Shown: positions 22,320-32,219, counted from the stretch's first letter. The stretch is 64,000 bases of DNA from Chloroflexota bacterium (GCA_009838915.1 VXQT01000036.1:64323-128322); one strand, 5' to 3'. Notes: a model not told the origin generated them from the sequence alone. Made by a program: numbers and translations.

Positions 22320-25300
22320 CACCGCTACCGAAGCCGTAAGTTCCGAACCTGACTCTTCCACCTCTTCCGCACGCGATCTGACCTTCCGACCGGTCGGGAC
22401 AATGATGCCCCACCGCGAGCTCGAAGACGAAATTCGCCGGTTCTGGCGCGAGCGTGACATCTTCCGTCGAACGGTCGATGAGCGTCCCGCCGACGACGTC
22501 TATTCGTTCTACGAGGGTCCGCCCACGGCCAACGGCACACCCGGCGTGCACCACGTGCTCTCGCGCGTGTTCAAGGACCTCTTCCCGCGCTACCAGACGA
22601 TGCGCGGCAAGCGCGTCCCGCGCAAAGGCGGCTGGGACACGCACGGCCTGCCGGTCGAGATCGAGGTCGAAAAGACGCTCGGTCTGGACAGCAAGCCGGC
22701 GATCGAGGAGTACGGCATCGCCGAGTTCAACCGGCACTGCCGCGAGTCGGTGATGCAGTACGTCCAGCAATGGGAGGACATGACGGAGCGGGTCGCGTTC
22801 TGGATCGACATGTCCGACGCCTACCGTACTTACACGCCCGAGTACGTCGAATCCTGCTGGTGGATCTTCAAGACGCTGTGGGACGCCGGACTGATCTACG
22901 AGGCCCGCCGCACGACGCCGCACTGTCCGCGCTGCGAATCGTCGCTCTCCAGCCACGAACTCTCGCAGGGCATGCAGGACGGCGTCCGCGATCAGGCGGT
23001 GACCGTGCGCTTCCGCGCCCACAACGACTCGCTGCCCGAGAGTCTGCGGAGCGAGGGCACTACCGATTTCCTTGCCTGGACGACCACGCCGTGGACCCTG
23101 CCGGCCAACTCCGGCCTGGCATTGAACGCAAACGAGTCCTACGCGCTGGTGGAGATCGCCCCCGGTGAGCGGCTGATCCTGGCTCGAGAGCTCGTCGGCG
23201 CGGCGCTCGACGGAGTGGTCGATCAGGCGACTGTGATTGGAACGGTGCAGGGCGCGGAGCTGGTCGGTGTGACATACGACGGCCTGTACGAGCCCGATCA
23301 ATGGGGCGTACCGATGTACCGCTTCGACGGCGCTCGGTTGGTCGAGTGGACCGAGGCGGACGGTCGGTTGCCGGCGCGATCCGTCGCGGCGGGCGACTTC
23401 GTGGAAATGGAGAGCGGGACCGGCATCGTCCATATCGCTCCGGCGTTCGGCGAGGACGACTATCAACTCGGCCGCGAGGTCGGGCTACTGTTTCGCCAGC
23501 CGGTGGACCTCTCCGGGCGGATCGTCGGTAATGCCGACGATCCGGCCGCTCCGGCGTTCGTGGGCAAGTGGGTCAAGGACGCCGACCCGATAGTCATGGA
23601 CGACCTCGAGGCACGCGGCCTGTTGCTGCGCAAGGACATCTACGAGCACACCTATCCCTACTGCTGGCGCTGCGACACGCCGCTGCTCTACTACGCCAAA
23701 CCGAGCTGGTACATCGCCACATCGCAGGCCAAGGATTCGCTCACCAGCTCCAATGCGGAGCTGATCCACTGGCATCCTGAGCACACCGGCACGGGACGAT
23801 ACGGCGACTGGCTGGCCAACAATGTCGATTGGGCCGTGAGCCGCGAACGCTACTGGGGTACGCCGCTGCCGTTCTGGCGCTGCACCGAGTGCGGCGATGT
23901 CTCTTGCGTCGGTTCGTTCGACGAGCTGCGCGAGCGGGCCAGGGCGTTCAGCGGCGTTGAGCCGGACCTCTCTGATCCGCACCGCCCGTACGTCGACGAG
24001 ATTGAGATCGGCTGCGACAAGTGCCCTGGCGCTGCCCGTCGATGTCCGGAAGTCGCCGACGCCTGGTTCGACTCCGGCGCCATGCCTTACGCACAGTGGC
24101 ATTACCCGTTCGAGAACCAGGATCGCTTCGACGAGCGGTTCCCCGCCGACTTCATCTGCGAAGCCGTCGACCAGACTCGCGGCTGGTTCTACTCACTGCA
24201 CGCCGAGGCCGCAATGCTGCACCGCGCCGAGGCGGTGCCCGAACCGATCTCGTTCCGCAACGTGATCTCGTTGGGCCACATCCTCGATGAGGCGGGCGAG
24301 AAGATGTCCAAGTCGAAGGGCAACGTCGTCGATCCGTGGGAGGTGCTCGACCAGAGCGGCGCCGACGCCTTGCGCTGGTACTGCTACGTCGCTTCACCGG
24401 CAGGCAACCCTCGGCGGTTTTCGCCTCGTCTCGTGAGCGAGGCGCAACGCCGATTCCTGCACACGCTGTGGAACACGTACTCGTTCTTCATCACTTACGC
24501 CAACATCGACGGCTGGCGTCCGACCGAGCGGACGGGCGCGCTGACGGTCGAACTCGACCGCTGGATCCTGAGCGAACTGCACAGCCTGATTGGCCGCGTC
24601 ACCGAGGCGTTGGACGACTACGACCCGACGACGGCGGCGCGCGAGATCGACGGATTCGTCGACTCGCTCTCCAACTGGTATGTGCGGCGCAGCCGGCGGC
24701 GCTTCTGGTCGTCGGCGCGCGGCGGGGCGGCCGCCGACCTCGGAGCCAAGCAGAGCGCCTACCTGACGCTCTACGAAGTGCTGACCACGCTGGCGCGGCT
24801 GCTCGCGCCAATGACGCCGTACCTGTCCGAGGAGATGTGGCGCAATCTCGTCGCCGAGTTGGATGCGAATGCGCCGGAGTCCGTACACCTGGCTCGCTGG
24901 CCCGAGGTCGACGCGTCGCTGATCGACGAGCCGCTGAACCAGGACATGGCGCTGGTACAGCGTGTCGCGTCGCTGGGCCGTGCGGCGCGCAGCGCGGCAG
25001 GACTCAAGGTTCGTCAGCCGCTGGCGGCGGTCTCGGTCGCCGTCCGCAGCGCTCGCGACGCCGATGCCGTGCAGCGACTTCGCAACACGATCGCCGAGGA
25101 GTTGAACGTGAAGTCGGTGACGCTCGCCGACGCGGCGTCCGATTCCCGGCGCTACACGATCAAGCCGAATTTGCGGACGCTGGGCCCGCGAATCGGTCCG
25201 AAGCTGCCGGCCCTGCGAGCCGCGCTGAGCGATCTGCCGCCGGAGCTGACCTCGCACATCGCACAAGCCGCCGAGTCGGGTCAGACTGTCGAGGTCGAAG

Positions 25301-25698
25301 GCGTGGAACTGGAGCCTGCGGATCTGCTGATCGAAGTGGACACGGAGGCTGCCGCAAGCGCCGCATCGGCCGAAGACGAGCGCTGCAGCGTGCAACTCTC
25401 CACGGAACTGACCGCGGAGTTGATCGCCGAGGGCAAGGCTCGCGAGGTGATCAACCGAGTCCAGGGCCTGCGTCGAGATTCGGGACTGGATCCGGACGAC
25501 CGCATCCAGCTCCGGATGGCGTCGGAAGACGACGAGTTGCGGTCGGCGCTCGCGACGTTTGAGTCTTTGATCGCAGCGGAGACACTGGCGACGTCGATCT
25601 CGGTCGACGCCGAGCGCCTGCCAGAATCCCAGAATCTAGCAGAGGCGGATATCGACGGCGCAGGAGTCGTTCTGTCACTGGAGCGCGCCTGGCAGTAG
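22312..25698 (+). CDS. ileS: Isoleucyl-tRNA synthetase (IleS2-like)
   Basis: A 1128-residue class I synthetase. The HIGH-type motif is EGPPTANGTPGVHHVLSR near residue 66. The editing (CP1) domain contains LAWTTTPWTLPANSGLA. ADFICEAVDQTRGWFYSLH and the KMSKS loop EKMSKSKGNVVDPWEV follow. The anticodon-binding part starts SNWYVRRSRRRFW, which with the length and the PPTANGxPGxHH form is typical of the IleS2 (eukaryotic-like) group that is often less sensitive to mupirocin. It charges tRNA-Ile. ATG 22312 overlaps the stop of the transposon-split gene. The insertion 119 bp upstream may have separated ileS from its native promoter. Confidence 0.95.
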   Translation: MADTATEAVSSEPDSSTSSARDLTFRPVGTMMPHRELEDEIRRFWRERDIFRRTVDERPADDVYSFYEGPPTANGTPGVHHVLSRVFKDLFPRYQTMRGKRVPRKGGWDTHGLPVEIEVEKTLGLDSKPAIEEYGIAEFNRHCRESVMQYVQQWEDMTERVAFWIDMSDAYRTYTPEYVESCWWIFKTLWDAGLIYEARRTTPHCPRCESSLSSHELSQGMQDGVRDQAVTVRFRAHNDSLPESLRSEGTTDFLAWTTTPWTLPANSGLALNANESYALVEIAPGERLILARELVGAALDGVVDQATVIGTVQGAELVGVTYDGLYEPDQWGVPMYRFDGARLVEWTEADGRLPARSVAAGDFVEMESGTGIVHIAPAFGEDDYQLGREVGLLFRQPVDLSGRIVGNADDPAAPAFVGKWVKDADPIVMDDLEARGLLLRKDIYEHTYPYCWRCDTPLLYYAKPSWYIATSQAKDSLTSSNAELIHWHPEHTGTGRYGDWLANNVDWAVSRERYWGTPLPFWRCTECGDVSCVGSFDELRERARAFSGVEPDLSDPHRPYVDEIEIGCDKCPGAARRCPEVADAWFDSGAMPYAQWHYPFENQDRFDERFPADFICEAVDQTRGWFYSLHAEAAMLHRAEAVPEPISFRNVISLGHILDEAGEKMSKSKGNVVDPWEVLDQSGADALRWYCYVASPAGNPRRFSPRLVSEAQRRFLHTLWNTYSFFITYANIDGWRPTERTGALTVELDRWILSELHSLIGRVTEALDDYDPTTAAREIDGFVDSLSNWYVRRSRRRFWSSARGGAAADLGAKQSAYLTLYEVLTTLARLLAPMTPYLSEEMWRNLVAELDANAPESVHLARWPEVDASLIDEPLNQDMALVQRVASLGRAARSAAGLKVRQPLAAVSVAVRSARDADAVQRLRNTIAEELNVKSVTLADAASDSRRYTIKPNLRTLGPRIGPKLPALRAALSDLPPELTSHIAQAAESGQTVEVEGVELEPADLLIEVDTEAAASAASAEDERCSVQLSTELTAELIAEGKAREVINRVQGLRRDSGLDPDDRIQLRMASEDDELRSALATFESLIAAETLATSISVDAERLPESQNLAEADIDGAGVVLSLERAWQ

Positions 25699-25723
25699 CC
25701 ACGTAGGACGTGTCAGAGTGTGA

Positions 25724-26848
25724 TCATTGGTCGCCGAGATGCTCGCTGCGCTCCGACGCCCTGCGTTGTTGCCGCGCATCCCTTGTCTCGACGGCGGGAA
25801 GATTGGCTGGAGTCTCTTGCTCGTGTCGGAGCTGACGCACCGCTGCCTGCTTCAGCCGCCCGCGGAGGCTGGGGGAGTCGGTCTCTTCGGGAGGCGATTC
25901 GTCGTCGTCGTAATGGCCGTGCATGACTCGCGGCCACTCGGCCGCGATCTCCGCGCCGAAGAGCAGGACACACGCGCCGAGATAGACGAAGAAGAGCAGC
26001 GCAATCGCCGCGCCCAGCGATCCGTAGACGGCGTCGTAGTTGGAGAAGTTGCGCAGGTAGACGGAGAAGCCGAACTTCAGCAGCTCGAACAGCAGCGCGC
26101 CGACCAACGCGCCGCCGATCACGTCGCGTTTACGGACGCTCACGCTGGGCACCACAACATAGACGACGCCGAACGTGAACCAGGTGAGCAGGAAGGGCAG
26201 CAGCACGGCGATGATGTTGAACAGTCCGCCAGCATCCGCGCCGAACGGTCCCAGGCTCTGCGAGACCGAGTCGGACACTTCGCGCCCAATCTGCAAAACG
26301 GCGGTGGCGCTGATCGAAGCCGTGAGCAGCGCGCCCACACCGAGCACCAGCGCGAGGTCAACCAGCTTGCCGCGCACGAACGGGCGGCGAAATTCGAGAT
26401 CCCACACGGAGTCGAGGCTGAATCGCAAGGCCGACATCATCCCGGTCGCGGCCCAGATCAGGCCAACCACGGAAATCACGCCAACCGCCGAACGGCCGCT
26501 CGCGATGGGGTCAATCAGCGACTCCAGGTCCTCGCGGCCGGCGCCGGACTGCAAGGGCAACAGGTCGAAGAGCGCGTCCACAACGTCCTGGCGCAGGCGG
26601 TCGTCGGTCAGCAGCACGCCGGCGATCGAGACGACGAGAGTGGCGAGCGGGAAGAGCGAAAAGAAAATGTAGTAGGACATCGAGGCGGCGAGCTGCGGCA
26701 CGTGGTCGTCCATGAACTCCTGGACGGACCGCCGCGCCAACAGGAAGAGATCACCGCGCCACCACTTGAGGTGCAGCGCCCACCAACGCCGCCAACGCCT
26801 GACGCGCGGGCCAAGATCATTGACGATGGAACGGAAGCGGCTGCGCAT
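25724..26848 (-). CDS. YihY/BrkB-family inner membrane protein
   Basis: A 374-residue membrane protein with six hydrophobic helices and the family signatures HVPQLAASMSYYIFFSLFPL, SALRFSLDSVWD and YDAVYGSLGAAIALLFFVYL. Once called ribonuclease BN, the family is now regarded as an envelope protein of uncertain, possibly transport, function. The cytoplasmic C-terminal tail is charged (PPEETDSPSLRGR, then RASERSEHLGDQ). I chose ATG 26848; the frame is open another 24 codons upstream, overlapping the divergent proB region. Its 3' end faces ileS at 25 bp. Confidence 0.88.
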   Translation of the reverse strand: MRSRFRSIVNDLGPRVRRWRRWWALHLKWWRGDLFLLARRSVQEFMDDHVPQLAASMSYYIFFSLFPLATLVVSIAGVLLTDDRLRQDVVDALFDLLPLQSGAGREDLESLIDPIASGRSAVGVISVVGLIWAATGMMSALRFSLDSVWDLEFRRPFVRGKLVDLALVLGVGALLTASISATAVLQIGREVSDSVSQSLGPFGADAGGLFNIIAVLLPFLLTWFTFGVVYVVVPSVSVRKRDVIGGALVGALLFELLKFGFSVYLRNFSNYDAVYGSLGAAIALLFFVYLGACVLLFGAEIAAEWPRVMHGHYDDDESPPEETDSPSLRGRLKQAAVRQLRHEQETPANLPAVETRDARQQRRASERSEHLGDQ

Positions 26849-26901
26849 AGCGACATTATCCGCCGAAACGCCTCGCTCCCGCTGCGAGCGGCGGTGGCCG
26901 C

Positions 26902-28029
26902 ATGACCGACGCACAGGCAAGACGAATCATCTGCAAACTGGGCACCAACCTGCTCACCTCGGGGACGGATCGTCTCGATCCGGCCGTGTTGGAGTCCGTG
27001 GTGCGCCAGGTAGCAGAGCTGAGACTGGCTGGCGTGCAGGTGACAGTAGTGACGTCCGGCGCCGTGACAGCTGGACAGGCAAGAGTCGGCGCGACCCGGA
27101 CACGCACATCGGTCGGAGCGCGGCAGGCGTTGGCCGCAATCGGCCAGGCCCAACTCGTGCAGCGCTATGACTCGTTGCTTCAGCGTTACGGGTTGACCGC
27201 GGCACAGGCGCTGATCACCCGCGGCGACGTGACCGAGCGGCGCGGATACCTCAACGTGCGCAACACCCTGCTCAGGCTCCTGCAGTACGGCGTCGTGCCG
27301 ATCGTCAATGAGAACGACGTGGTCGCCGACGAGGAGCTGCGCGGCGGCGCGTTCGGCGAGAACGACGCACTATCCGCGCTAATCGCCAACTTGATCGACG
27401 CCGACCTGCTGATCCTGCTCAGCGATGTCGGCGGTGTATACGAGCAGGATCCCCGTGTCTGCCCTGAGGCCAGGCTGATTCCTATTCTCCGCGATCCGAT
27501 GTCGATGATGGGCGCTGCAGGCGACGTAGGCGAGCGCAGCCGGGGCGGGATGCGGGCGAAACTCGAGGCGGCGCGGCGAGCTTCGGCGGGAGGCACCGAC
27601 GTGGTGATCGCGTCCGGACGCGAGCCGGATGTGATCACACGGGTCGCCGGCGGAGAACAGCTCGGCACGCTGATTCCCGCCGACACGACGGTCCGCGACA
27701 GCCGCGAGCGCTGGCTGTTGGCCGGTCTGCACAACGGCGAAGGACTCGAACTCGACTCCGGCGCGGTGCAAGCGTTGGTCGAACAGGGGCGCAGCCTGTT
27801 GCCGGCGGGCGTGGTCGGCGTGCGCGGCGAGTTCGAACGCGGCGACGTGATCCAGCTCTATGACCCGCAGAACCGCCCGATTGCGGTCGGCATCAGCAAC
27901 TACTCATCCGTCGAGGCGGCGAAGATCCGCGGCAAGAAGTCGTCCGAGATCCTCGACGCGCTGGGCTACTACTACGGATCATCGGTGGTGCATCGCAACA
28001 ACCTCGCCCTGTTGCCGGTGACCGATTGA
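26902..28029 (+). CDS. proB: Glutamate 5-kinase
   Basis: A 375-residue amino-acid kinase with a C-terminal PUA domain. Key segments are RIICKLGTNLLTSG, TVVTSGAVTAGQARVG, VVPIVNENDVVADEEL, FGENDALSALIANLIDADLLILLSDVGGVY and RGGMRAKLEAAR, all in family order. The PUA domain spans roughly residues 280-360 (LLPAGVVGVRGEFERGDVI). It makes gamma-glutamyl phosphate, the first step to proline, and is normally feedback-inhibited by proline. No proA is adjacent. It is divergent from the BrkB-like gene with a 53-bp intergenic space that must hold both promoters. Confidence 0.95.
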   Translation: MTDAQARRIICKLGTNLLTSGTDRLDPAVLESVVRQVAELRLAGVQVTVVTSGAVTAGQARVGATRTRTSVGARQALAAIGQAQLVQRYDSLLQRYGLTAAQALITRGDVTERRGYLNVRNTLLRLLQYGVVPIVNENDVVADEELRGGAFGENDALSALIANLIDADLLILLSDVGGVYEQDPRVCPEARLIPILRDPMSMMGAAGDVGERSRGGMRAKLEAARRASAGGTDVVIASGREPDVITRVAGGEQLGTLIPADTTVRDSRERWLLAGLHNGEGLELDSGAVQALVEQGRSLLPAGVVGVRGEFERGDVIQLYDPQNRPIAVGISNYSSVEAAKIRGKKSSEILDALGYYYGSSVVHRNNLALLPVTD

Positions 28030-28090
28030 GCGTTGCATCGCCGGTCCGCCGGTGCTCGCCGCTGATCGACACGGCCGATACGATTCAGCC

Positions 28091-28969
28091 ATGACTGAAC
28101 TCACCGACTATCCCGCATCTCAGATCTACTTCTCTCAGCGGCTGCGGCTGCACTACGTCGACTGGGGCAACCCGACGGCGCCGGCGCTGATCCTCGTCCA
28201 CGGTGGCCGCGATCACTGCCGCTCCTGGGACTGGGTGGCGCTGGCGCTGAAGGATCGCTATCACGTGATCGCACCCGATCTGCGCGGACACGGCGACTCC
28301 GAATGGGTCAACGGCTCGGGCTACGCGATGATCGATTATGTCTACGACCTGGCGCAGCTCATCCGCCAGAAGCATCTTGCCCCAGTGACCTTGCTGGGTC
28401 ACTCGCTGGGCGGACGGATCTGCATCGAGTACTCCGGCGTCTATCCCGAGCGGGTGGCCAGGCTCATCGCCATCGAAGGTCTTGGCCCGTCGCGGCGCGA
28501 GACTGACATGCACTCGTCGGTTCCGGCGCATCAGCGGATGACGGAGTGGATCTCCGAACGTCACCGCTTCGCCGGGCGCTTGCCGAGGCGCTACCCGACG
28601 CTCGAGGACGCGGTCGAGCGGATGCAGGAGGCGAATCCGCGCCTGTCAGCGGAGCAGGCGCTGCACCTGACCACGCACGCCGTGCACCAGAACGAAGACG
28701 GCTCCTTCGTCTGGAAATTCGACAACTACGCCCGCGCGCACTCGCCCTATCCGTTCAACGAGCTCGACGCCGAAGAGATCTGGGAGCGGGTGAACATGCC
28801 GACGATGCTGATCAGCGGCCTCGAGTCGGCCGGCGATCCCAACCAGGACGAGCGAACCAGCACGTTCCCTTCCGCTCGCAAAGTCGGTGTCGCCGACGCC
28901 GGCCACTGGGTCCACCACGACCAGCTTGACACATTCCTCGACGAGGTGAATGAGTTCCTCGATGACTAA
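28091..28969 (+). CDS. Alpha/beta hydrolase
   Basis: A 292-residue alpha/beta-hydrolase. LILVHGGRDHCRSWDWVA supplies the oxyanion HGG, VIAPDLRGHGDSEWV follows, and the nucleophile elbow is GHSLGGR (Ser near residue 106). The catalytic Asp is probably in the LISGLESAG-to-DERTST region, and the His is in VADAGHWVHHDQLDTF. The substrate is unknown; related proteins hydrolyse esters, epoxides or C-C bonds. Start ATG 28091 fits the conserved N-terminal strands; the frame opens 13 codons earlier. An LLM oxidoreductase follows after a palindromic repeat. Confidence 0.88.
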   Translation: MTELTDYPASQIYFSQRLRLHYVDWGNPTAPALILVHGGRDHCRSWDWVALALKDRYHVIAPDLRGHGDSEWVNGSGYAMIDYVYDLAQLIRQKHLAPVTLLGHSLGGRICIEYSGVYPERVARLIAIEGLGPSRRETDMHSSVPAHQRMTEWISERHRFAGRLPRRYPTLEDAVERMQEANPRLSAEQALHLTTHAVHQNEDGSFVWKFDNYARAHSPYPFNELDAEEIWERVNMPTMLISGLESAGDPNQDERTSTFPSARKVGVADAGHWVHHDQLDTFLDEVNEFLDD

Positions 28970-28981
28970 GCTCTCTCCTCA

Positions 28982-29026
28982 CTCTCCCCGCGCTCTGCGG
29001 GGGGAGATGCCGAAGGCAGAGGGGGG
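28982..29026 (+). repeat. Dispersed palindrome, copy 6
   Basis: A C/G hairpin with a five-base loop (CCCCGC-GCTCT-GCGGGG), then the small hairpin GCC-GAA-GGC (29009-29017) and AGAGGGG. The left outer arm is degenerate (CTCACTCT). It lies 12 bp after the hydrolase stop and about 20 bp before the next start codon, so it is in a leader or 3' UTR. Confidence 0.72.
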
Positions 29027-29046
29027 CACGACGTACACTTCGCCAC

Positions 29047-30189
29047 ATGACCGCACGCCCGGCCCCCAGGTTCAGTTGGTTCGTCCCGATTGACGGCGAT
29101 GGCGACCGGATCGGCTCGCTGCGGGCGCAGCGGCTTCCGACGTTCGAGTATCTGCGCGATGTGGTGCTCAACGCCGAGCGGCTGGGCTATCACTCGCTGC
29201 TGATCCCGACCCGCTTCGCCAACGGATCGTTCGAGCACTCAGCGCCGCTGGCCGAGACGTGGACCACGGCGACGGCGCTGTGCGCGGTGTCGTCGCGGAT
29301 TCGGCTGCTGATCGCGGTGCGTCCTGGCGTCACTCCGGTGGGCCTGTTCGCGCAGCAGGCTGCGACGTTGCACGAGATCTCGCGTGGTCGGATCGACATC
29401 AACATCGTGCCGGGCGGGATCCAGGGCGACAACGAGCGACTGGGGATCACGGGATCGCACGATGACCGCTACGCGCAGGCCGACGAGTTCATCGACGCCT
29501 GCGCGCAGCTCTGGAAGACGGGCGGTCCGCTTTCGTACGAGGGCGAGTCGCTCCGACTGAACGGCGCGATCGTCTCGCCGACGCCTACGCATCCCGAGCC
29601 CGAGTGGTACCTGGGCGGCGCATCCGACGCTGCGCTGCGTCTCGCAGCCGAGCGCGCCGATGTGTTGCTCTGCTGGATTCAACCGCCAGAACCGATGGAG
29701 GCCCTGCTCGACCGCGCCCGCGATGCCTTCGCGCTCGCGAAGCGGATCCCGCGCTTCGGGCTGCGCACGCACCTGGTCGTGCGCGACACGGAGGCTGAGG
29801 CCTGGGACGCGGCGGCGGAGTTGCTCTCCGACGCGCATCCTGACGTGCTTGCGCAGCGGGCGGCGGCGGTGCAATCGACCGCGATGGTCGGCGCGGCGGC
29901 TCAGGCGAGGCGAGTCGAAGACGACCGCCTGGGCGAGCGGCTGTGGAACGGCATCTCACGCGTGCGAGTCAACCTGGGCACGGCGATCGTGGGGACGCCT
30001 CAACAGGCGGCCGACGAGTTATCCGCGTATGGGCGGTTGGGATTCGACGAGTTCATCCTCTCGGGCTATCCGCACCTGGAAGAGGCGGAACGGATCGCCC
30101 GTGATGTGATTCCGCTGGTCGAGGCCGCCGAGCGGGACCCCCTCAGTGTCTACGACACCGCTTCCCCTGCGAGGTGGAGCGGCAGCTGA
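29047..30189 (+). CDS. LLM-class flavin-dependent oxidoreductase (SsuD-like)
   Basis: A 380-residue bacterial-luciferase-like TIM-barrel protein: FSWFVPIDGDGDRIG, LNAERLGYHSLLIPTRFANGSFEHSAPLAETWTTATAL, SRIRLLIAVRPGVTPVGLFAQQAATLHEISRGRIDINIVPGG and PEWYLGGASDAALRLAAERADVLLCW. The pattern is closest to alkanesulfonate monooxygenases (FMNH2-dependent) within the family. It would oxygenate a sulfonate or related compound with reduced flavin from a separate reductase, which is not present here. It overlaps or abuts the ASST-like gene, suggesting linked sulfur-compound metabolism, though this is inference. Confidence 0.87.
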   Translation: MTARPAPRFSWFVPIDGDGDRIGSLRAQRLPTFEYLRDVVLNAERLGYHSLLIPTRFANGSFEHSAPLAETWTTATALCAVSSRIRLLIAVRPGVTPVGLFAQQAATLHEISRGRIDINIVPGGIQGDNERLGITGSHDDRYAQADEFIDACAQLWKTGGPLSYEGESLRLNGAIVSPTPTHPEPEWYLGGASDAALRLAAERADVLLCWIQPPEPMEALLDRARDAFALAKRIPRFGLRTHLVVRDTEAEAWDAAAELLSDAHPDVLAQRAAAVQSTAMVGAAAQARRVEDDRLGERLWNGISRVRVNLGTAIVGTPQQAADELSAYGRLGFDEFILSGYPHLEEAERIARDVIPLVEAAERDPLSVYDTASPARWSGS

Positions 30190-30206
30190 TTGGAGCGGGA
30201 TCGACC

Positions 30207-31403
30207 ATGGGCTGGCCGATTCATCGTCCGCTGGGGCTGACGCATCACGAGCCGTCGCGATCGTGCAAGGGCTACACGCTGATGTGCGGACTGGGCGCGC
30301 AGGACGCGGTGTTGCTGGACATGCAGGGCCGCGTCGCGCACCGTTGGCACTTTGCTGATCGACGCCTGTTCAACGTCGAGCTGCTGCCCAACGGCAATCT
30401 GTTGGCGATGGTCTCGCCCCTGACGCCGCCGCCGCCGCGAACAGACGAAAACATCACCCGTTTCACGCTCGATCCTGGCGCGCCGCCGGACACGTTCAAC
30501 TTCCTCGGCGGCCGCGGAGTCGGGCTGCGCGAACTGGACTGGGACGGCGAAGTCGTCTGGGACTACGAGAACGAGGCGATCCATCACGACTTCCACCGCT
30601 GCGAGAACGGCAACACGATCTTCCTCGAATGGGTAGCAATGCCCGAAGAGATCGGCGAAGCAGTGCTCGGCGGCGGTCACCTCCCCGACCAGCCCGGCCC
30701 GCCGACGATGATCGGCGACGACATCGTCGAGGTCGATGCTTCGGGCAAAGAAGTCAGCCGGATTCATCTCTGGGACGCGCTCAAGCCGGAGGATGCGCCC
30801 AAGTGTCCGCTGGAGCACCGCTGGGAGTGGACGCACACGAACAGCATCGAGCAACTGCCGGACGGCGGCCTCCTGTTCTCTTCGCGCGACACGAGCATCG
30901 TCGGTATCATCGACCTGCCCAATGGAGGCGAGCCGGCATCATTGCGGTGGAAGTTTGGCTGGCCGGAGATCTCACATCAGCATCACGCCAACCGGCTCGC
31001 CGACGGCCGCATCCTGATCTACGACAACGGCATGCACCGGCTACAGGACCTGAGCTACTCGCGGATCGTCGCAGTTGATCCCGAGAGAGACAAGGTTGAC
31101 GTCATCTACCAGGGCGTGCCGAGAGAGCAGTTCTTTTCGGCGCACATCTCGGGGGTGTCGCAGCTCTCCAACGGCAACTTCCTGGTGACCGAGGGCGCGG
31201 CCGGGCGGCTGTTCGAGATCGACGGGCGCGGACAGGTGGTCTGGGAGTGGGTCTCGCCGTTCCAGGTGAAGCAGCGCGGCGACACTTGTAACTGGGTTTT
31301 CCGAGCCTGGCGCTACGACGGCGACTACGCGGGCCTGGCGGATCGGGAGCTACACGCGGAGCGGTTCAGTGAGTTCAACCGTCTGCACGGACTGGTTGTG
31401 TAG
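30207..31403 (+). CDS. Arylsulfotransferase (ASST)-like beta-propeller protein
   Basis: A 398-residue protein with six or so short beta-propeller blades typical of ASST-type proteins: YTLMCGLGAQDAVLLDMQGRVAHRW, LPNGNLLAM, LDWDGEVVWDYENEAIHHDFHRCENGNTI, WEWTHTNSIEQLPDGGLLFSSRDTS and ISGVSQLSNGNFLVTEGAAGRLFEID. ASST enzymes transfer sulfuryl groups through a histidine. Here several His (HHDFH, THTN, HQHHAN) could fill that role, but there is no signal peptide, unlike periplasmic ASSTs. ATG 30207 has GGAGCGGGA as ribosome-binding site; a GTG at 30174 would overlap the previous gene. Sulfotransferase activity is not certain. Confidence 0.78.
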   Translation: MGWPIHRPLGLTHHEPSRSCKGYTLMCGLGAQDAVLLDMQGRVAHRWHFADRRLFNVELLPNGNLLAMVSPLTPPPPRTDENITRFTLDPGAPPDTFNFLGGRGVGLRELDWDGEVVWDYENEAIHHDFHRCENGNTIFLEWVAMPEEIGEAVLGGGHLPDQPGPPTMIGDDIVEVDASGKEVSRIHLWDALKPEDAPKCPLEHRWEWTHTNSIEQLPDGGLLFSSRDTSIVGIIDLPNGGEPASLRWKFGWPEISHQHHANRLADGRILIYDNGMHRLQDLSYSRIVAVDPERDKVDVIYQGVPREQFFSAHISGVSQLSNGNFLVTEGAAGRLFEIDGRGQVVWEWVSPFQVKQRGDTCNWVFRAWRYDGDYAGLADRELHAERFSEFNRLHGLVV

Positions 31404-31414
31404 GGGCGGGGAGC

Positions 31415-31459
31415 CCCCTCTGCCTACGGCATCTCCCCCCGCTTCGCGGGGGAGAGGGG
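31415..31459 (-). repeat. Dispersed three-way-junction palindrome, copy 7
   Basis: CCCCTCT, small hairpin GCC-TAC-GGC (31422-31430), ATCT, large hairpin CCCCCGC-TTC-GCGGGGG, then AGAGGGG (31453-31459). It lies between the convergent ASST-like and GNAT genes. Confidence 0.85.
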
Positions 31460-31469
31460 ACCGTTTGGG

Positions 31470-32060
31470 TTACGAGCCGGAGCGGGGGGATTTCATGCGG
31501 CGGGTGGCGATCAGCAGGTCGTGGGTCTTGCCGTCTGCGTCGATCACGTAGTCCCAGAGGACGGCCTCGCGCTGGAAGCCGAGGCGGCGGAAGACGGACT
31601 GCGCGGCGGCCTGGTCGAGCACCATGCGGGCAGTGAGGAGCTGCAGTTCGAGCAACTGGGCGATGGCGTAGATTTCCTCGGCCAGCACGCGGCCGAGTCC
31701 GCGACCGCGGGCGTTGGGCGAGAGCAGCAGGCGAATCTCGCCCAGGTGGCGTGTCCAGTCGGCGGAGGAGTAGTTGAGGTCGCCCTCGCCGAGCAGTTCG
31801 TCGCCGTCGAAGCCGAGCACGGTGAAGGTCCGCTGGGTCTCGATCTCGCGCATCCAGTCGTCCACGGCGGACGGCTGGGTGATGTCGCGGCGCAGGAACA
31901 GCAGGTCGTCGGAGGGCAGCGAGCGGGCGAAGCCGAGGATCAGCTCCTCGTCGCCGGGCGCCATCAGTCGCAGGTTGATGCGGTGCCCGTCGCGCAAGGA
32001 AGCGGAGCGGGGGTAACGAACGGCGATCTGCTGCTGCGCGCCGGAGGTGGAGTCGGCCAT
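31470..32060 (-). CDS. GNAT-family N-acetyltransferase
   Basis: A 196-residue acetyltransferase. The fold is visible as RINLRLMAPGDEELILGFARSL, a central strand FTVLGFDGDELLGEGDLNYS, the CoA-binding loop LLLSPNARGRGLGRVLAEEIYAIA (R-x-x-G-x-G/L) and AAQSVFRRLGFQREAVLWDYV. The substrate is unknown; the form resembles ribosomal-protein or protein-lysine acetylating members. I prefer ATG 32060, preceded by TGAGAGG; a GTG at 32129 would add 23 residues. Confidence 0.85.
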   Translation of the reverse strand: MADSTSGAQQQIAVRYPRSASLRDGHRINLRLMAPGDEELILGFARSLPSDDLLFLRRDITQPSAVDDWMREIETQRTFTVLGFDGDELLGEGDLNYSSADWTRHLGEIRLLLSPNARGRGLGRVLAEEIYAIAQLLELQLLTARMVLDQAAAQSVFRRLGFQREAVLWDYVIDADGKTHDLLIATRRMKSPRSGS

Positions 32061-32219
32061 GCTGGCGAGCCTCTCAGGATGGTCGGAGTGTGTGAATTTC
32101 CGCACGAACTCGGTGGAGTTGACTGCCACAGAATATAGAGGCGATCCGCCACAGACAGCGAATGAGCGCCCCCACAGGTGAGGCGCTCAATCGCGTGGTT
32201 TACGTTCGGGGGCTGTGCC